DNA of 64,000 nt from Roseiterribacter gracilis. GTDB taxonomy: Bacteria; Pseudomonadota; Alphaproteobacteria; BOG-932; Roseiterribacteraceae. The position numbers were made by a program, and so were the translations under genes. Each line of letters starts with the position of its first letter. The stretch's first letter is position 1. Positions 24,301 to 34,456 of the stretch are shown here, piece after piece. Location: assembly GCA_018332375.1 (NCBI GenBank), contig BOPV01000001.1, forward strand, positions 2,852,001 through 2,916,000, given 5' to 3'. The notes under the pieces are model-generated. The model made no database searches. It had not been told where the DNA came from and saw only the letters and a list, made by a program, of their open reading frames with translations.

Positions 24301-26582
24301 TACGACGCCTTGTCAGCCGGGACCACGAACGAGTCCATCACCTTCTTGCGACCGGCAGCGTCAAAGTCGATCTCCAGCTTGTCGTTATCGACCCAGACGA
24401 TGGTTCCGTAGCCAAATTTCTGGTGGAAGACGCGCTCGCCGTTGCGATACGCGACCTCGGGTCGTTTGCGTTCGGTGACATAGGCGCGCCCGTCGAGCAC
24501 GACGGGCCGTTCGCCGACGCCACGCGCGGGCGATTTCACGGCGCGGCTCAGCCCGTGGCTGTGCGTCCAAGCGTCGAAGCCGCTGCTGAATCGATCTTGG
24601 TGCGTGTGCGCGGTTGCGTCGTGCATGCGCTCGACATCGGCCTCGGGCAGTTCTTCGACGAAGCGCGACGGGATCGCCGCGGCCCAGCTGCCGAACATGC
24701 GGCGGTTGGCGGCGTGGCTGATATAGGCGCGTTCGCGTGCGCGGGTGATGCCGACATAGGCCAGCCGTCGTTCTTCTTCCAAACCGGCGATGCCGCTTTC
24801 ATCCATCGCACGCTGGTTGGGAAACAGACCTTCTTCCCAGCCGGGCAAAAACACGACGGGAAATTCCAGACCCTTTGCCCCGTGCAACGTCATCAAAGTC
24901 GCCATGTCGCCGTCGGCATTGTCGGCGACATCCATCACCAGCGACACGTGTTCCAAGAAACCTTCCAAGGTTTCGAACTCGTCGAGCGCGTCGACCAGTT
25001 CTTTCAGATTGTCGAGGCGGCCTTCGGCTTCGGGCGATTTGTCGGCCTGCCACATCGCGGTGTAGCCGCTTTCATCGAGTACGATGCGCGCGAGTTCGGT
25101 GTGCCGGATACGCCCGACCTGATCGCGCCAGCGGCCGAAATCGCCCATCAGCGCGCGCAACGTTGCGCGCAGTTTTGGTTTCAACTCGTCGGTATCGACC
25201 AGACGCAACACCGCTTCGGTGAGCGGGATCGCGTTGGCGCGTGCATAGGCGTGCAAGGTCTGGATGGTTGCGTCGCCGATGCCGCGCTTGGGCGTGTTGA
25301 TGATGCGTTCGAACGCCAGATCGTCGTCGGGCTGCACGATGACACGGAAGTAAGCCAGCGCGTCGCGGATTTCCATGCGCTCGTAAAAGCGCGGACCGCC
25401 GATCACGCGATAGGGCAATCCAAGCTGCAAGAACCGTTCTTCGAATTCGCGCGTCTGCCAACCGGCACGCACCAGAACCGCCATGTCTTTGAGCGAGCGA
25501 CCGGCGCGTTGCAGCGTTTCGATTTCGTCGCCGACCAGACGCGCTTCTTCTTCGCCGTCCCAGGCACTGAATAACCGCACCTTCTCGCCGCCGGGCGCGT
25601 CGGTCCACAAGGTCTTGCCGAGTCGTCCTTGGTTGTGCGCGATCACGCCGCTGGCAGCAGCCAGAATATGCGAGGTCGAACGGTAATTCTGTTCGAGCCG
25701 GATTACCTTGGCGCCGGGAAAGTCGGTTTCGAATCGCAGAATGTTGCCGACTTCGGCACCGCGCCAACCATAGATCGACTGGTCGTCGTCGCCGACGCAA
25801 CAGACATTGTTCTGTCCCTGCGCCAGCAAGCGCAGCCACAGATACTGCGCGACGTTGGTGTCCTGATATTCGTCGACCAGCAGATATTTGAAGCGGCGAT
25901 GCTGTTCCGCCAGCACGTCGGGATGCTGCTGGAAGATCGCGATATTGTGCAGCAACAGATCGCCAAAATCGCATGCGTTCAGCGCCCGCAACCGCGCCTG
26001 ATATTCGCGGTAGAGTTCGACGACGCGGCCGCCCGCAACGTCGCCGCCGTCACCGGCCGCAAGTTTGTCGGGCGTCAGCGCGCGATCTTTCCAACGTTCG
26101 ATCACGCCCAGCACGACGCGCGCCGGCCATTTCTTGTCGTCGATCCGCAGCGCTTCGAGCTGCTGCTTGATCAGACGGATCTGGTCGTCGGTATCGAGGA
26201 TGGTGAAGTTCGACTTGAGTCCGACCAGTTCGGCGTGCCGCCGGAGAAGACGGGCGGCGAGTGCGTGAAACGTGCCCAGCCACCAGCCTTCGACCGGCAT
26301 GCCCAGCAACAGGCTGACGCGGTCCTTCATTTCGCGCGCGGCTTTGTTGGTGAAGGTCACCGACAGGATCTGCGATGGGTGCGCGCGGCGCGTGCTGAGC
26401 AGGTGCACCAGCCGTGTCGTCAGGACGCGCGTCTTGCCCGTACCGGCGCCGGCCAGCACCAGCACAGGTCCGTCCAGCGACTCGACCGCAAGGCGCTGCA
26501 TGTCGTTGAGCTGGGCAAGATACGGGGCCGCGCCAGCTTGGGTTGGCGGGTTCGGGCGCGGCGCAAAAGGCAGGCTTTCCAT
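24300..26582 (-). CDS. uvrD: UvrD/PcrA-type ATP-dependent 3'-5' DNA helicase
   Basis: Superfamily 1A helicase of 760 residues used in nucleotide excision and mismatch repair and in removing RecA or stalled polymerase. Visible motifs are LNDMQRLAV (Q motif), AGAGTGKT (44-51, Walker A), TFTNKAAREMK (Ia), DEYQDTN (237-243, II), GDDDQSIYGWRGA (III), EQNYRS (IV), LMTLHGAKGLEFPVVF (V) and VGITRARE (VI). The C-terminal GERVFHQKFGYGTIV segment is the tudor-like tail of PcrA/UvrD that contacts RNA polymerase. It is first gene of the uvrD-prmA-pepP cluster. Confidence 0.94.
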   Translation of the reverse strand: MESLPFAPRPNPPTQAGAAPYLAQLNDMQRLAVESLDGPVLVLAGAGTGKTRVLTTRLVHLLSTRRAHPSQILSVTFTNKAAREMKDRVSLLLGMPVEGWWLGTFHALAARLLRRHAELVGLKSNFTILDTDDQIRLIKQQLEALRIDDKKWPARVVLGVIERWKDRALTPDKLAAGDGGDVAGGRVVELYREYQARLRALNACDFGDLLLHNIAIFQQHPDVLAEQHRRFKYLLVDEYQDTNVAQYLWLRLLAQGQNNVCCVGDDDQSIYGWRGAEVGNILRFETDFPGAKVIRLEQNYRSTSHILAAASGVIAHNQGRLGKTLWTDAPGGEKVRLFSAWDGEEEARLVGDEIETLQRAGRSLKDMAVLVRAGWQTREFEERFLQLGLPYRVIGGPRFYERMEIRDALAYFRVIVQPDDDLAFERIINTPKRGIGDATIQTLHAYARANAIPLTEAVLRLVDTDELKPKLRATLRALMGDFGRWRDQVGRIRHTELARIVLDESGYTAMWQADKSPEAEGRLDNLKELVDALDEFETLEGFLEHVSLVMDVADNADGDMATLMTLHGAKGLEFPVVFLPGWEEGLFPNQRAMDESGIAGLEEERRLAYVGITRARERAYISHAANRRMFGSWAAAIPSRFVEELPEADVERMHDATAHTHQDRFSSGFDAWTHSHGLSRAVKSPARGVGERPVVLDGRAYVTERKRPEVAYRNGERVFHQKFGYGTIVWVDNDKLEIDFDAAGRKKVMDSFVVPADKAS

Positions 26583-26761
26583 GACGCGCCCTATCTAGCG
26601 CATCGGCGCCGAAGTCCCATCTCTCTGCACGACTGTGGCCGAAGAGTTTCGGAACTACGCATTCACAATCGGGTTCTCTTGGGTCGGTTGCCGGCGGGCG
26701 GGCTGGCTTTACATTACCGCCACGTGGATTTACCGACGCCCGTCGCTGCAAGGATGATTTT

Positions 26762-27367
26762 ATGATCCGACGTTCCTTCCTGGCCCTGGCCGCCTGCTTT
26801 GCGATTGCGGCCGCCGCACCCGCCAGCGCGCAAAACCAGAACCCGGCGCAGTTCATCAACGATCTGGGGCAGAAGGCGCTCGCCGCGCTGACCAACAAGC
26901 AGGCCAGCGCGACTGAGTTGCAGCAGCGCTTCCGCGCGCTGCTCAACGGCAATTTCGACGTACCGACGATTGGCCGTTTCGCGCTGGGCCGCTACTGGAA
27001 CGCCGCCAACCCGCAGCAGCAGCAAGATTACCTGAAGCTGTTCGAAGACCAGCTGGTCGACGCCTATGCGACGCGCTTCCGCGAATATGCGGGCGAGACG
27101 TTCAAGGTCGGCGGCGCGCGGACCGAGGGCAATGATTCGGTCGTCACCAGCCAAATCGTGCGCCCGCAGGGCCCGCCGATCGACGTCGAGTGGCGCGTGC
27201 GCAACGGTGCGCAAGGTCTGCGCATCGTCGACGTGGCGGTTGCCGGCGTCAGCATGGCGACGACCCAGCGCAGCGAGTTCGCCGCGGTGATCGAGCGCAA
27301 CGGCGGCAACGTCGATTCGCTGATCCAGGCGCTGCGCACCAAGACGGTCACGGTCGCCAAGCCGTAA
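26762..27367 (+). CDS. mlaC: MlaC/Ttg2D-family periplasmic phospholipid-binding protein
   Basis: Periplasmic carrier of 201 residues in the Mla pathway, which shuttles phospholipids between the MlaA-OmpC complex at the outer membrane and the inner-membrane MlaFEDB complex. A signal peptide spans 1-23 (ending ASAQ) and the rest is the Tol_Tol_Ttg2 fold: FDVPTIGRFALGRYWNAA, LKLFEDQLVDAYATRF, IDVEWRVRNGAQGLRIVDVAVAGVSM. AAGGA lies upstream of ATG 26762. It is divergent from uvrD and followed directly by a palindromic repeat. No other mla gene is adjacent, and mlaD is 10 kb upstream. Confidence 0.9.
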   Translation: MIRRSFLALAACFAIAAAAPASAQNQNPAQFINDLGQKALAALTNKQASATELQQRFRALLNGNFDVPTIGRFALGRYWNAANPQQQQDYLKLFEDQLVDAYATRFREYAGETFKVGGARTEGNDSVVTSQIVRPQGPPIDVEWRVRNGAQGLRIVDVAVAGVSMATTQRSEFAAVIERNGGNVDSLIQALRTKTVTVAKP

Positions 27368-27370
27368 AGC

Positions 27371-27457
27371 TTCCCCGCGAAAGCGGGGACCCATCCCACC
27401 GCCGCAGCGTTCTGAGAGCGTTGCGGCGGATACATGGATCCCCGCTTTTGCGGGGAT
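27371..27457. repeat. palindromic intergenic repeat with three hairpins
   Basis: Three consecutive hairpins: TCCCCGC-GAAA-GCGGGGA (27372-27389), an 11-bp stem starting CCGCCGCAGCG (27399-27409) pairing with 27419-27429, and ATCCCCGC-TTTT-GCGGGGAT (27438-27457). The outer hairpins are near copies, with ACCCATCC and ATGGATCC beside them pairing in long range, so the whole unit can fold into a cruciform. Short dispersed elements with such CCCCGC...GCGGGG arms occur in many alphaproteobacterial genomes (general knowledge). I see only one copy here. It probably terminates mlaC and contributes the RBS of the ROK gene. Confidence 0.8.
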
Positions 27458-27461
27458 TTTC

Positions 27462-28592
27462 ATGAGCGAAACCAGCGAAGTCGACGCGCCGCCGATTGCC
27501 GGTCATGGCGCCGCCCATCTCCCGTCCGTCACCGTCGACGCCTACAACGCCGAGCTACGCGACTCCGAGGGGTTCATCGGCGACCGCGCCTCAAACCGCG
27601 CCTTCCGCACCTTGCTCGAAGAATGGCGTGAGCGGCTGCGCAAGCACGGCGACGATCCGCTGGGCGACACGCCGTCCGACGAGATCAGCAAAAAGAAACT
27701 CGACAAGCTGCTGGCCGAAGGTTCGGGCGAAGAAGCAGCGCTGGTGCAAAGCGCGATCGAAGAATTCGCGCAGGAACTGGCCGCGATCGTGCGCCGCTTC
27801 CTGCGTCTCAAAGCCTGGCGCGACACCGAACGTGTCGTGGTCGGCGGCGGTCTGCGCGACAGCCGCGTCGGCGAACTTGCGATCGGTCGTACCTCGCTGC
27901 TGCTGAAGGCCGACGGGCACGCAATCGAATTGGTCCCGATCCGCCACCATCCCGACGACGCCGGCCTGCTTGGCTGTCTGCATCTGGCACCGGCCTGGAT
28001 GTTCAAAGGCCATGATTCGATTCTGGCGGTCGATATCGGCGGATCGAACGTGCGCGTCGGGCTGGTCACCTTGGGTGGCAAGCGGCACGAGAACGCCGAC
28101 GTCCATGCGCGCGAATTGTGGCGCCACGCCGATGAAGAGAAAGAACCCAAGCGCGACGAGGCGATCGACCAGATCGCCGCGATGGTCGAGCTGATGATCG
28201 CGCGCGCCGCCAAAGACGGGCTGAAGCTGGCGCCGTTCGTCGGCGTCGGTTGTCCCGGCATCATCGAAGCCGACGGCTCGATCGATCGCGGCGGCCAGAA
28301 TCTGCCGGGCGGCAATTGGGAATCGTCGAAATTCAATCTGCCGCGCGAACTGCGCGATCGCTTACCGAAGATCGACGGGCACGTGCCGACTGTGCTGCTG
28401 CACAATGACGCCGTGGTGCAGGGCCTGTCCGAAGTCCCGTTCCAACGCGACGTCGCCCGCTGGGGCGTGCTGACGATCGGCACCGGACTTGGCAACGCAC
28501 GCTTTACCAACCACGCCGCTGACGACGACGCGAAGGCGTCAAGGGACAACGACGCGAAGGCGTCAAAGGACGCCGACGTGAAAGAAACGTGA
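27462..28592 (+). CDS. ROK-family sugar-kinase-like protein with swapped lobe order (apparent circular permutation)
   Basis: Protein of 376 residues in which ROK motifs occur in the wrong order. Residues 75-176 match the C-terminal lobe of ordinary ROK proteins: a long helical stretch, RVVVGGGLRDS (124-134) and HPDDAGLLGCLHLAP (163-177). The N-terminal lobe then follows: phosphate motif AVDIGGSNVRVG (189-200), GVGCPGIIEADG (261-272), catalytic aspartate in LHNDAVVQGLSE (313-324; D316) and TIGTGLGNA (338-346). The usual CxCGxxGC zinc cluster is absent. The protein ends in an acidic repeat tail. The start ATG uses GGGGA of the upstream repeat. Sugar or acyl-sugar phosphorylation is possible; the substrate is unknown. 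Confidence 0.85.
   Translation: MSETSEVDAPPIAGHGAAHLPSVTVDAYNAELRDSEGFIGDRASNRAFRTLLEEWRERLRKHGDDPLGDTPSDEISKKKLDKLLAEGSGEEAALVQSAIEEFAQELAAIVRRFLRLKAWRDTERVVVGGGLRDSRVGELAIGRTSLLLKADGHAIELVPIRHHPDDAGLLGCLHLAPAWMFKGHDSILAVDIGGSNVRVGLVTLGGKRHENADVHARELWRHADEEKEPKRDEAIDQIAAMVELMIARAAKDGLKLAPFVGVGCPGIIEADGSIDRGGQNLPGGNWESSKFNLPRELRDRLPKIDGHVPTVLLHNDAVVQGLSEVPFQRDVARWGVLTIGTGLGNARFTNHAADDDAKASRDNDAKASKDADVKET
28524..28571 (+). repeat. 24-bp tandem duplication in the 3' end of the ROK gene
   Basis: Two copies of a 24-bp unit (28524-28547 and 28548-28571) differing at two positions and encoding DDAKASRD and NDAKASKD. A degenerate third copy follows (ADVKET). Each unit contains the small inverted repeat GACGC-GAAG-GCGTC. 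In frame, it extends a charged C-terminal tail. Confidence 0.85.
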
Positions 28593-28664
28593 CGGTGCCA
28601 AGTTGCTGATCGTCAGCCGCTTCCGGACGCGCTACGACTTTGCGCGAACACCAGGAGGCCAGCA

Positions 28665-29036
28665 GTGAGTTACCGTGTTGCGATCGTCGGTCTAGGCCGT
28701 GTGGGCGGTGAGTTTCTCGGCGAGCTTCTGCGCTATCGCGAACGTGGCTTTGCCATTCGCGCTGTTGCGGAATTGCAGGACACGCCGGCCAAGGCGATGG
28801 CCAAGGAACAAGGGATCGAAGTCACAACGCTCGAACGCATCGCCGAAATGGGCGGCGAGATCGACGTGATTTTCGACCTGTCGGGCAGCCGCACGGTGCG
28901 GACGCAATTGCGCGACAAGCTGGCCGCCGCCGGCAACATGCACACGGTGATCGCGCCGGAAATCGTCGGCCAGATGATCTGGTCGCTGATCACCGACAAG
29001 GAATTGCCGCAGGTGCATCGCAATACCGGCTACTAA
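28665..29036 (+). CDS. small stand-alone Rossmann-fold (NAD-binding-like) protein
   Basis: Protein of 123 residues consisting of little more than one dinucleotide-binding fold. The glycine motif GLGRVGGEF is at 9-17 after strand one, with an acidic residue at the end of strand two (AVAELQD) and further strands IDVIFDLSG and MHTVIAPEIVG. It resembles the N-terminal NAD-binding half of homoserine dehydrogenase or dihydrodipicolinate reductase without a catalytic domain, so it may be a sensor or partner subunit. AGGAGG precedes ATG 28665. It is followed by a strong terminator. Confidence 0.7.
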   Translation: MSYRVAIVGLGRVGGEFLGELLRYRERGFAIRAVAELQDTPAKAMAKEQGIEVTTLERIAEMGGEIDVIFDLSGSRTVRTQLRDKLAAAGNMHTVIAPEIVGQMIWSLITDKELPQVHRNTGY

Positions 29037-29054
29037 GCGACCGGACGTACCATT

Positions 29055-29086
29055 AAAAACCCCCGCCGAAGCGGGGGTTTTTCATG
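29055..29086. terminator. intrinsic terminator
   Basis: Perfect 12-bp stem AAAAACCCCCGC / GCGGGGGTTTTT (29055-29066 and 29071-29082) with a CGAA loop. The symmetric A/T tracts allow termination in both directions, here between the Rossmann gene and the convergent ettA. Confidence 0.9.
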
Positions 29087-29120
29087 TCTGCGATCAGCGC
29101 GTGGCTTGTTCTTTGACGCG

Positions 29121-30798
<1,678 letters not shown>

Positions 30799-30800
<2 letters not shown>

Positions 30801-31452
30801 GAGCGGACCTTTTGCGGCGAGCGGGGAAACAGGGGCGGAGAAGGCCCCGTCTGTAGCCCATGCGACGCGTGCACGCCAAGCTTTGGCGCTCTTCGACCTC
30901 GATGGCACGCTGACGCGGGGCGACACGTTGTTCTGGTGGATCGCGTCGCTGATCGGCCGGCCCCAAGCCAGCGCCGCCTTCGCACGCGCTCTTGGCAAAC
31001 TCCGCACGCCGAACGAGATGGCCGCGGATTGGCGGGGCCGGGTCAAATGCGCCTTTCTCGCCAATGTCGCGGGCGTCGAGACGCGCCGTGCCGCCGAAGC
31101 AGGCGCCAGGGTGCGCGACACGATCAAATGGCGCGCGCCCATTCTCGACGCGTTGCGCGCGCACGCGTCGCTGGGCCACCGCATCGTCGTGGTCACCGGC
31201 GCGCCGCAGATCTACCTGCCCGCCTTGCTCGCACATCTGCCGATCGATGCGATGCTGGGCGCCGATCTCGAAGAACGCGACGGGCGCCTCACCGGCAATC
31301 TCACCGCACCCAATCCGGTCCGCGCCGCGAAACGCGCGCGCGTCGAAGCCTGGCTGGCGCAGAACGGGCCGTTCGCCGAAAGCTGGGGCTACGGCAACGC
31401 GCCGCACGACGTGCCCATGCTGGCGCTGGTCGATCACGCAATCATCGTCTGA
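30799..31452 (+). CDS. HAD-IB (phosphoserine-phosphatase-like) hydrolase
   Basis: HAD phosphatase of 217 residues from ATG 30799. The nucleophile motif [14 protein letters not shown] begins near residue 30, motif II is VVVTGAP near 134 and the acidic motif is [11 protein letters not shown] near 198. Subclass IB (SerB-like) is indicated by TLFWWIA and the [13 protein letters not shown] strand. The first 28 residues are not conserved, and the ATG overlaps the divergent ettA start by 2 bp, so the real start may be the TTG at 30883. It lies 11 bp before the EamA transporter gene, so the two are probably co-transcribed. Substrate unknown. Confidence 0.78.
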
Positions 31453-31463
31453 GGACCAGCACA

Positions 31464-32333
31464 GTGTTGTTTGCCTACGCGCAGCTCGCGCTTGCCATGG
31501 CGATGGTGGGCGCAGTCGTCGCACTCGCCAAACCGTTGCTGGCCGTCTTTCCGCTGCTGGTGCTGGTGACGCTTCGCCAAGTGATCGCGTCGACGACGTT
31601 GATGGCCTGGGTCGCAGCAACCGGCGGTTCGCTGCGCCCGCCGCCGCGTGACGTGTGGCGGCCGCTGCTGCTGCAGGTGTTGTTCGGGAATTTCCTGTTC
31701 AACATCGCGCTGCTGGCCGGCGTCGCGCGCACCGGCGCGATCGAAGCCGGCCTGATCACCAGCACCCTGCCTGCAATGATCGCGCTGCTGGCGTGGCGCA
31801 TGTTGGGCGAACACATCACGGTGCCGACGCGCGTCGCGGTGCTGCTGGCGATTGCGGGCGTCGCGTTGCTGGAACTGGCGGGATCGCATGACGGCGGCGA
31901 CAATTCGCTGCTGGGCGACGCGCTGGTGTTTCTCGCGGTGCTGTTTGAAGCGCTCTACACGATCTACGCCAAACAACTGTCCGGCCGCATCGAGCCGCTG
32001 CACGCAACCATGTGGGCCAATCTGATCGGGCTGGTGTTGTTTCTGCCGTTCGGACTGTTCCAGATCGGCGACGTCGCGTTCGGGGCAGTTGCTGTGTCGG
32101 ACTGGCTGTTGCTGCTCGCCTACGCGTTGATGGCGAGCGTGTTCGCGTTCTGGCTTTGGTATCGCGGCACGGTGCGCGTGCCGGCGGCGAAGGCTGGGCT
32201 GTTCACGGCCCTGATGCCGTTGACCGCAGTCGCAGTCGCAATCGCAGCGTTAGGCGAAACGCCTACGATCGCACATGCGGTCGGTTCGTTGCTGCTGCTG
32301 GGGTCGCTGGCGCTGGCGGTGCGGAAGGCGTGA
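31464..32333 (+). CDS. EamA-family (DMT superfamily) transporter
   Basis: Inner-membrane protein of 289 residues with ten predicted hydrophobic helices arranged as two EamA repeats. GTG at 31464 is supported by GAGGA eight bases upstream. Typical features are the AGVARTGAIEAGLITSTLPAMIALLAW helix pair in repeat one and the YRGTVRVPAAKAGLFTALMPL counterpart in repeat two, with GETPTIAHAVGSLLLLGSL at the end. Family members export amino acids, metabolites or toxic analogues; the substrate here is unknown. The last 71 bp overlap the 3' end of the convergent TAXI gene. Confidence 0.87.
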   Translation: MLFAYAQLALAMAMVGAVVALAKPLLAVFPLLVLVTLRQVIASTTLMAWVAATGGSLRPPPRDVWRPLLLQVLFGNFLFNIALLAGVARTGAIEAGLITSTLPAMIALLAWRMLGEHITVPTRVAVLLAIAGVALLELAGSHDGGDNSLLGDALVFLAVLFEALYTIYAKQLSGRIEPLHATMWANLIGLVLFLPFGLFQIGDVAFGAVAVSDWLLLLAYALMASVFAFWLWYRGTVRVPAAKAGLFTALMPLTAVAVAIAALGETPTIAHAVGSLLLLGSLALAVRKA

Positions 32334-33411
32334 CCGGCTCGCTCGGGCATGCGAGCTCGCTGCCCGGTACACCTTTTTCTGTGTAGTAGCGCTTGGCGCC
32401 TTCATCGACCGGCGCCGGCACTTCGGTCCAAGCGGTGCCGAGTTCGCCCGCTACGATCGGCTGCACCATGTCGACGATGCGTTTGCGATTGGCCGGCGCC
32501 CAGGCGGCCTGCGTCAGCTTGTAGGCGAGGCCTGGATCCAGCTTGTCGCGCACCACCCACTGCACGAATTGCGCGATCGTGCTGGCTGCACCAAGCCCGG
32601 GATAGGCGTCGGCAGAAATCTGTTCGGGCGCAAAGACGGTGCCTGCCTTGACCAGCTTCTGTGCCGTGCCGCCGGTGATCGGCACCAGCATCAAATCGCC
32701 CGCTTGCGCCGCATCGACCAGACGCGGATCGGGCACCGGCCCAAGAAAGATCGCGGCCGGCACCTTGTTCGCTTCCAGCGCCTCGATCGCGGCCGGCCAG
32801 GTCGCATTCTGGAATTTGATTTTCTTCGCCACGCCCGCGGCGTCGAACAGCGCGCGCGCCGCAAGTTCGGCGGCGCTGTCCTTTTCACCGACGATCACCG
32901 TCTTGCCCGCGAGGTCAGCCGGCGACGCAATTTTCGCGTCGCGCCGCGCCACCAGATGCAGCTGCTCGCGATAGAGATTGGCCAGCACGCGCAGATCCTG
33001 CTGCGCCGATTTTCCGTCGCCCCCTTTCGAATCGCAGCGCGAGGCCTGCACCATGTTTGCCGATGCGATGCCGGATTCGACCGTGCCCGCCGCGACCGCG
33101 CGGATCAGCGCCTGGGGTGACTCGAATGTCTGCGCCACCGCAATGACGCCGGGAATGCCGCACGTGCCGCCGACATCACATGCGGGCAGGCCCGGCGGGC
33201 GCGACGCAACGCCCGCGATCGCCGCCGACCAGCGAAAGGCTGCGTCTTCGACTTTGGTGCCGCCGATGCGGAAAAACGTAGAGTCAGGCGAAGCGGCCGG
33301 CGCCGGCGTGCGCAGGAAAATGGTGCTGGCGAGGACAAGCACGCACGCGATGCCCGCACCGCGGCGCGCGGCACGTCCAACAACACTTGATTCGGTGGCC
33401 TTGTCCGCCAT
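32263..33411 (-). CDS. TAXI-family TRAP-type solute-binding protein
   Basis: Periplasmic binding protein of 382 residues. An N-terminal hydrophobic segment (18-40) acts as signal peptide or anchor. The TAXI-type core includes FFRIGGTKVEDAAFRWSAAI, the SGIASANMVQASRCD loop, VLANLYREQLHLVARRDAKIASPADLAGKTVIVGEKDSAA and a C-terminal DMVQPIVAGELGTAW segment. Two cysteines near CDVGGTC could form a disulphide. No TRAP membrane subunit is nearby, so it is an orphan. The C-terminal 24 residues (alanine/proline-rich) are encoded antisense to the EamA gene end and may be a read-through extension. Confidence 0.83.
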   Translation of the reverse strand: MADKATESSVVGRAARRGAGIACVLVLASTIFLRTPAPAASPDSTFFRIGGTKVEDAAFRWSAAIAGVASRPPGLPACDVGGTCGIPGVIAVAQTFESPQALIRAVAAGTVESGIASANMVQASRCDSKGGDGKSAQQDLRVLANLYREQLHLVARRDAKIASPADLAGKTVIVGEKDSAAELAARALFDAAGVAKKIKFQNATWPAAIEALEANKVPAAIFLGPVPDPRLVDAAQAGDLMLVPITGGTAQKLVKAGTVFAPEQISADAYPGLGAASTIAQFVQWVVRDKLDPGLAYKLTQAAWAPANRKRIVDMVQPIVAGELGTAWTEVPAPVDEGAKRYYTEKGVPGSELACPSEPVTPSAPPAPATPAAATNRPHVRS

Positions 33412-33487
33412 GACGCGACGCTAGTTCGACTGCACTTCCGTGAGGTTAATGCGGGCGAGACGGCAAGAATGCGGCGGAAGCCTGTGA

Positions 33488-34441
33488 CTAATGCGATCGT
33501 TGGTGCAGCGGACACGGATGGGTGGTGTCACCACACTCGATCTGCAGCGTGACGTGGTGGATCGCGAACTGTTGTTTCAGCGCATTCGCGGTCGCGTCGA
33601 GAAACGCGTCGTCGAGCGTCGCGGCCGGCCGCACCAGATGCGCGGTCAGTGCCGTCTCTGTCGTCGATAGTGCCCAGATATGCAGGTCATGGACCTGCGC
33701 CACGCCCGGCAGATCGGCGAGATAGCGGCGAACGGCAGCTTCGTCGATGCCCGGCGGTACCGCATCGAGCGCCATCGATACCGAATCGCGCAACAAACCC
33801 CATGTGCCGATCGCAATTACCACGACGATGGCGAGGCTCGCCGCGGGATCGATCCACAGCGCGCCGGTGCGTTGGACCAAGAAGGCGGCGATCACCACGC
33901 CCAGCGACACGCCGGCATCGGCCAGCATGTGCAGGAAGGCACCACGTACATTGAGATCGCCGTGATGGTGCTGAAACAGAAAGGCCGAGCCGAGATTGAC
34001 GAAGATGCCGATCGCGGCGACCGCCATCACTTCGTTGGTCGCGATCGCTTCGGGCGTGTGAAAGCGTCCCAATGCTTCGATCGCAATCGCGCCGATGGCG
34101 ACGAACAGAATCGCCGCGTTGAGCAGCGAAGCCAGGATCGAGCTGCGCCGCAACCCGTAGGTACGTCGCGCCGTCGGGCGTCGCGTCGCCAACCAGGACG
34201 CGCCCCAGGCGAGCAGCAGACTCAGCACGTCGGAAAGATTGTGCCCCGCATCGGCCAGCAGCGCCGACGAATTGGCCAGCACGCCATAGACCGCTTCGAC
34301 GACGACAAAACCGAGATTGAGCGCGACGCTGAGCGCGAAGCGACTCGACCAGCGCGATGGCGGCGTCCCGTGATCGTGGCTGTGGCTGTGCCCGTGATGA
34401 TGGTCGTGCGCGTGGTGGCTATGCGTGTGACTGGGCGGCAT
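33488..34441 (-). CDS. cation diffusion facilitator transporter (ZitB/CzcD-type zinc exporter)
   Basis: Inner-membrane metal/proton antiporter of 317 residues. The first 25 residues are histidine-rich (HTHSHHAHDHHHGHSHSHDH). Six transmembrane segments follow, with the metal site built from HNLSD in helix 2 and HMLAD in helix 5. A His-containing IIC-like loop (FQHHHGD) and a C-terminal cytoplasmic ferredoxin-like domain with VHDLHIWALS complete the ZitB/CzcD pattern. Zn(II), possibly Co/Cd, is the expected substrate. It is a single gene; no metal regulator is adjacent. Confidence 0.92.
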   Translation of the reverse strand: MPPSHTHSHHAHDHHHGHSHSHDHGTPPSRWSSRFALSVALNLGFVVVEAVYGVLANSSALLADAGHNLSDVLSLLLAWGASWLATRRPTARRTYGLRRSSILASLLNAAILFVAIGAIAIEALGRFHTPEAIATNEVMAVAAIGIFVNLGSAFLFQHHHGDLNVRGAFLHMLADAGVSLGVVIAAFLVQRTGALWIDPAASLAIVVVIAIGTWGLLRDSVSMALDAVPPGIDEAAVRRYLADLPGVAQVHDLHIWALSTTETALTAHLVRPAATLDDAFLDATANALKQQFAIHHVTLQIECGDTTHPCPLHQRSH

Positions 34442-34456
34442 GGCGCCGACCCTAGC

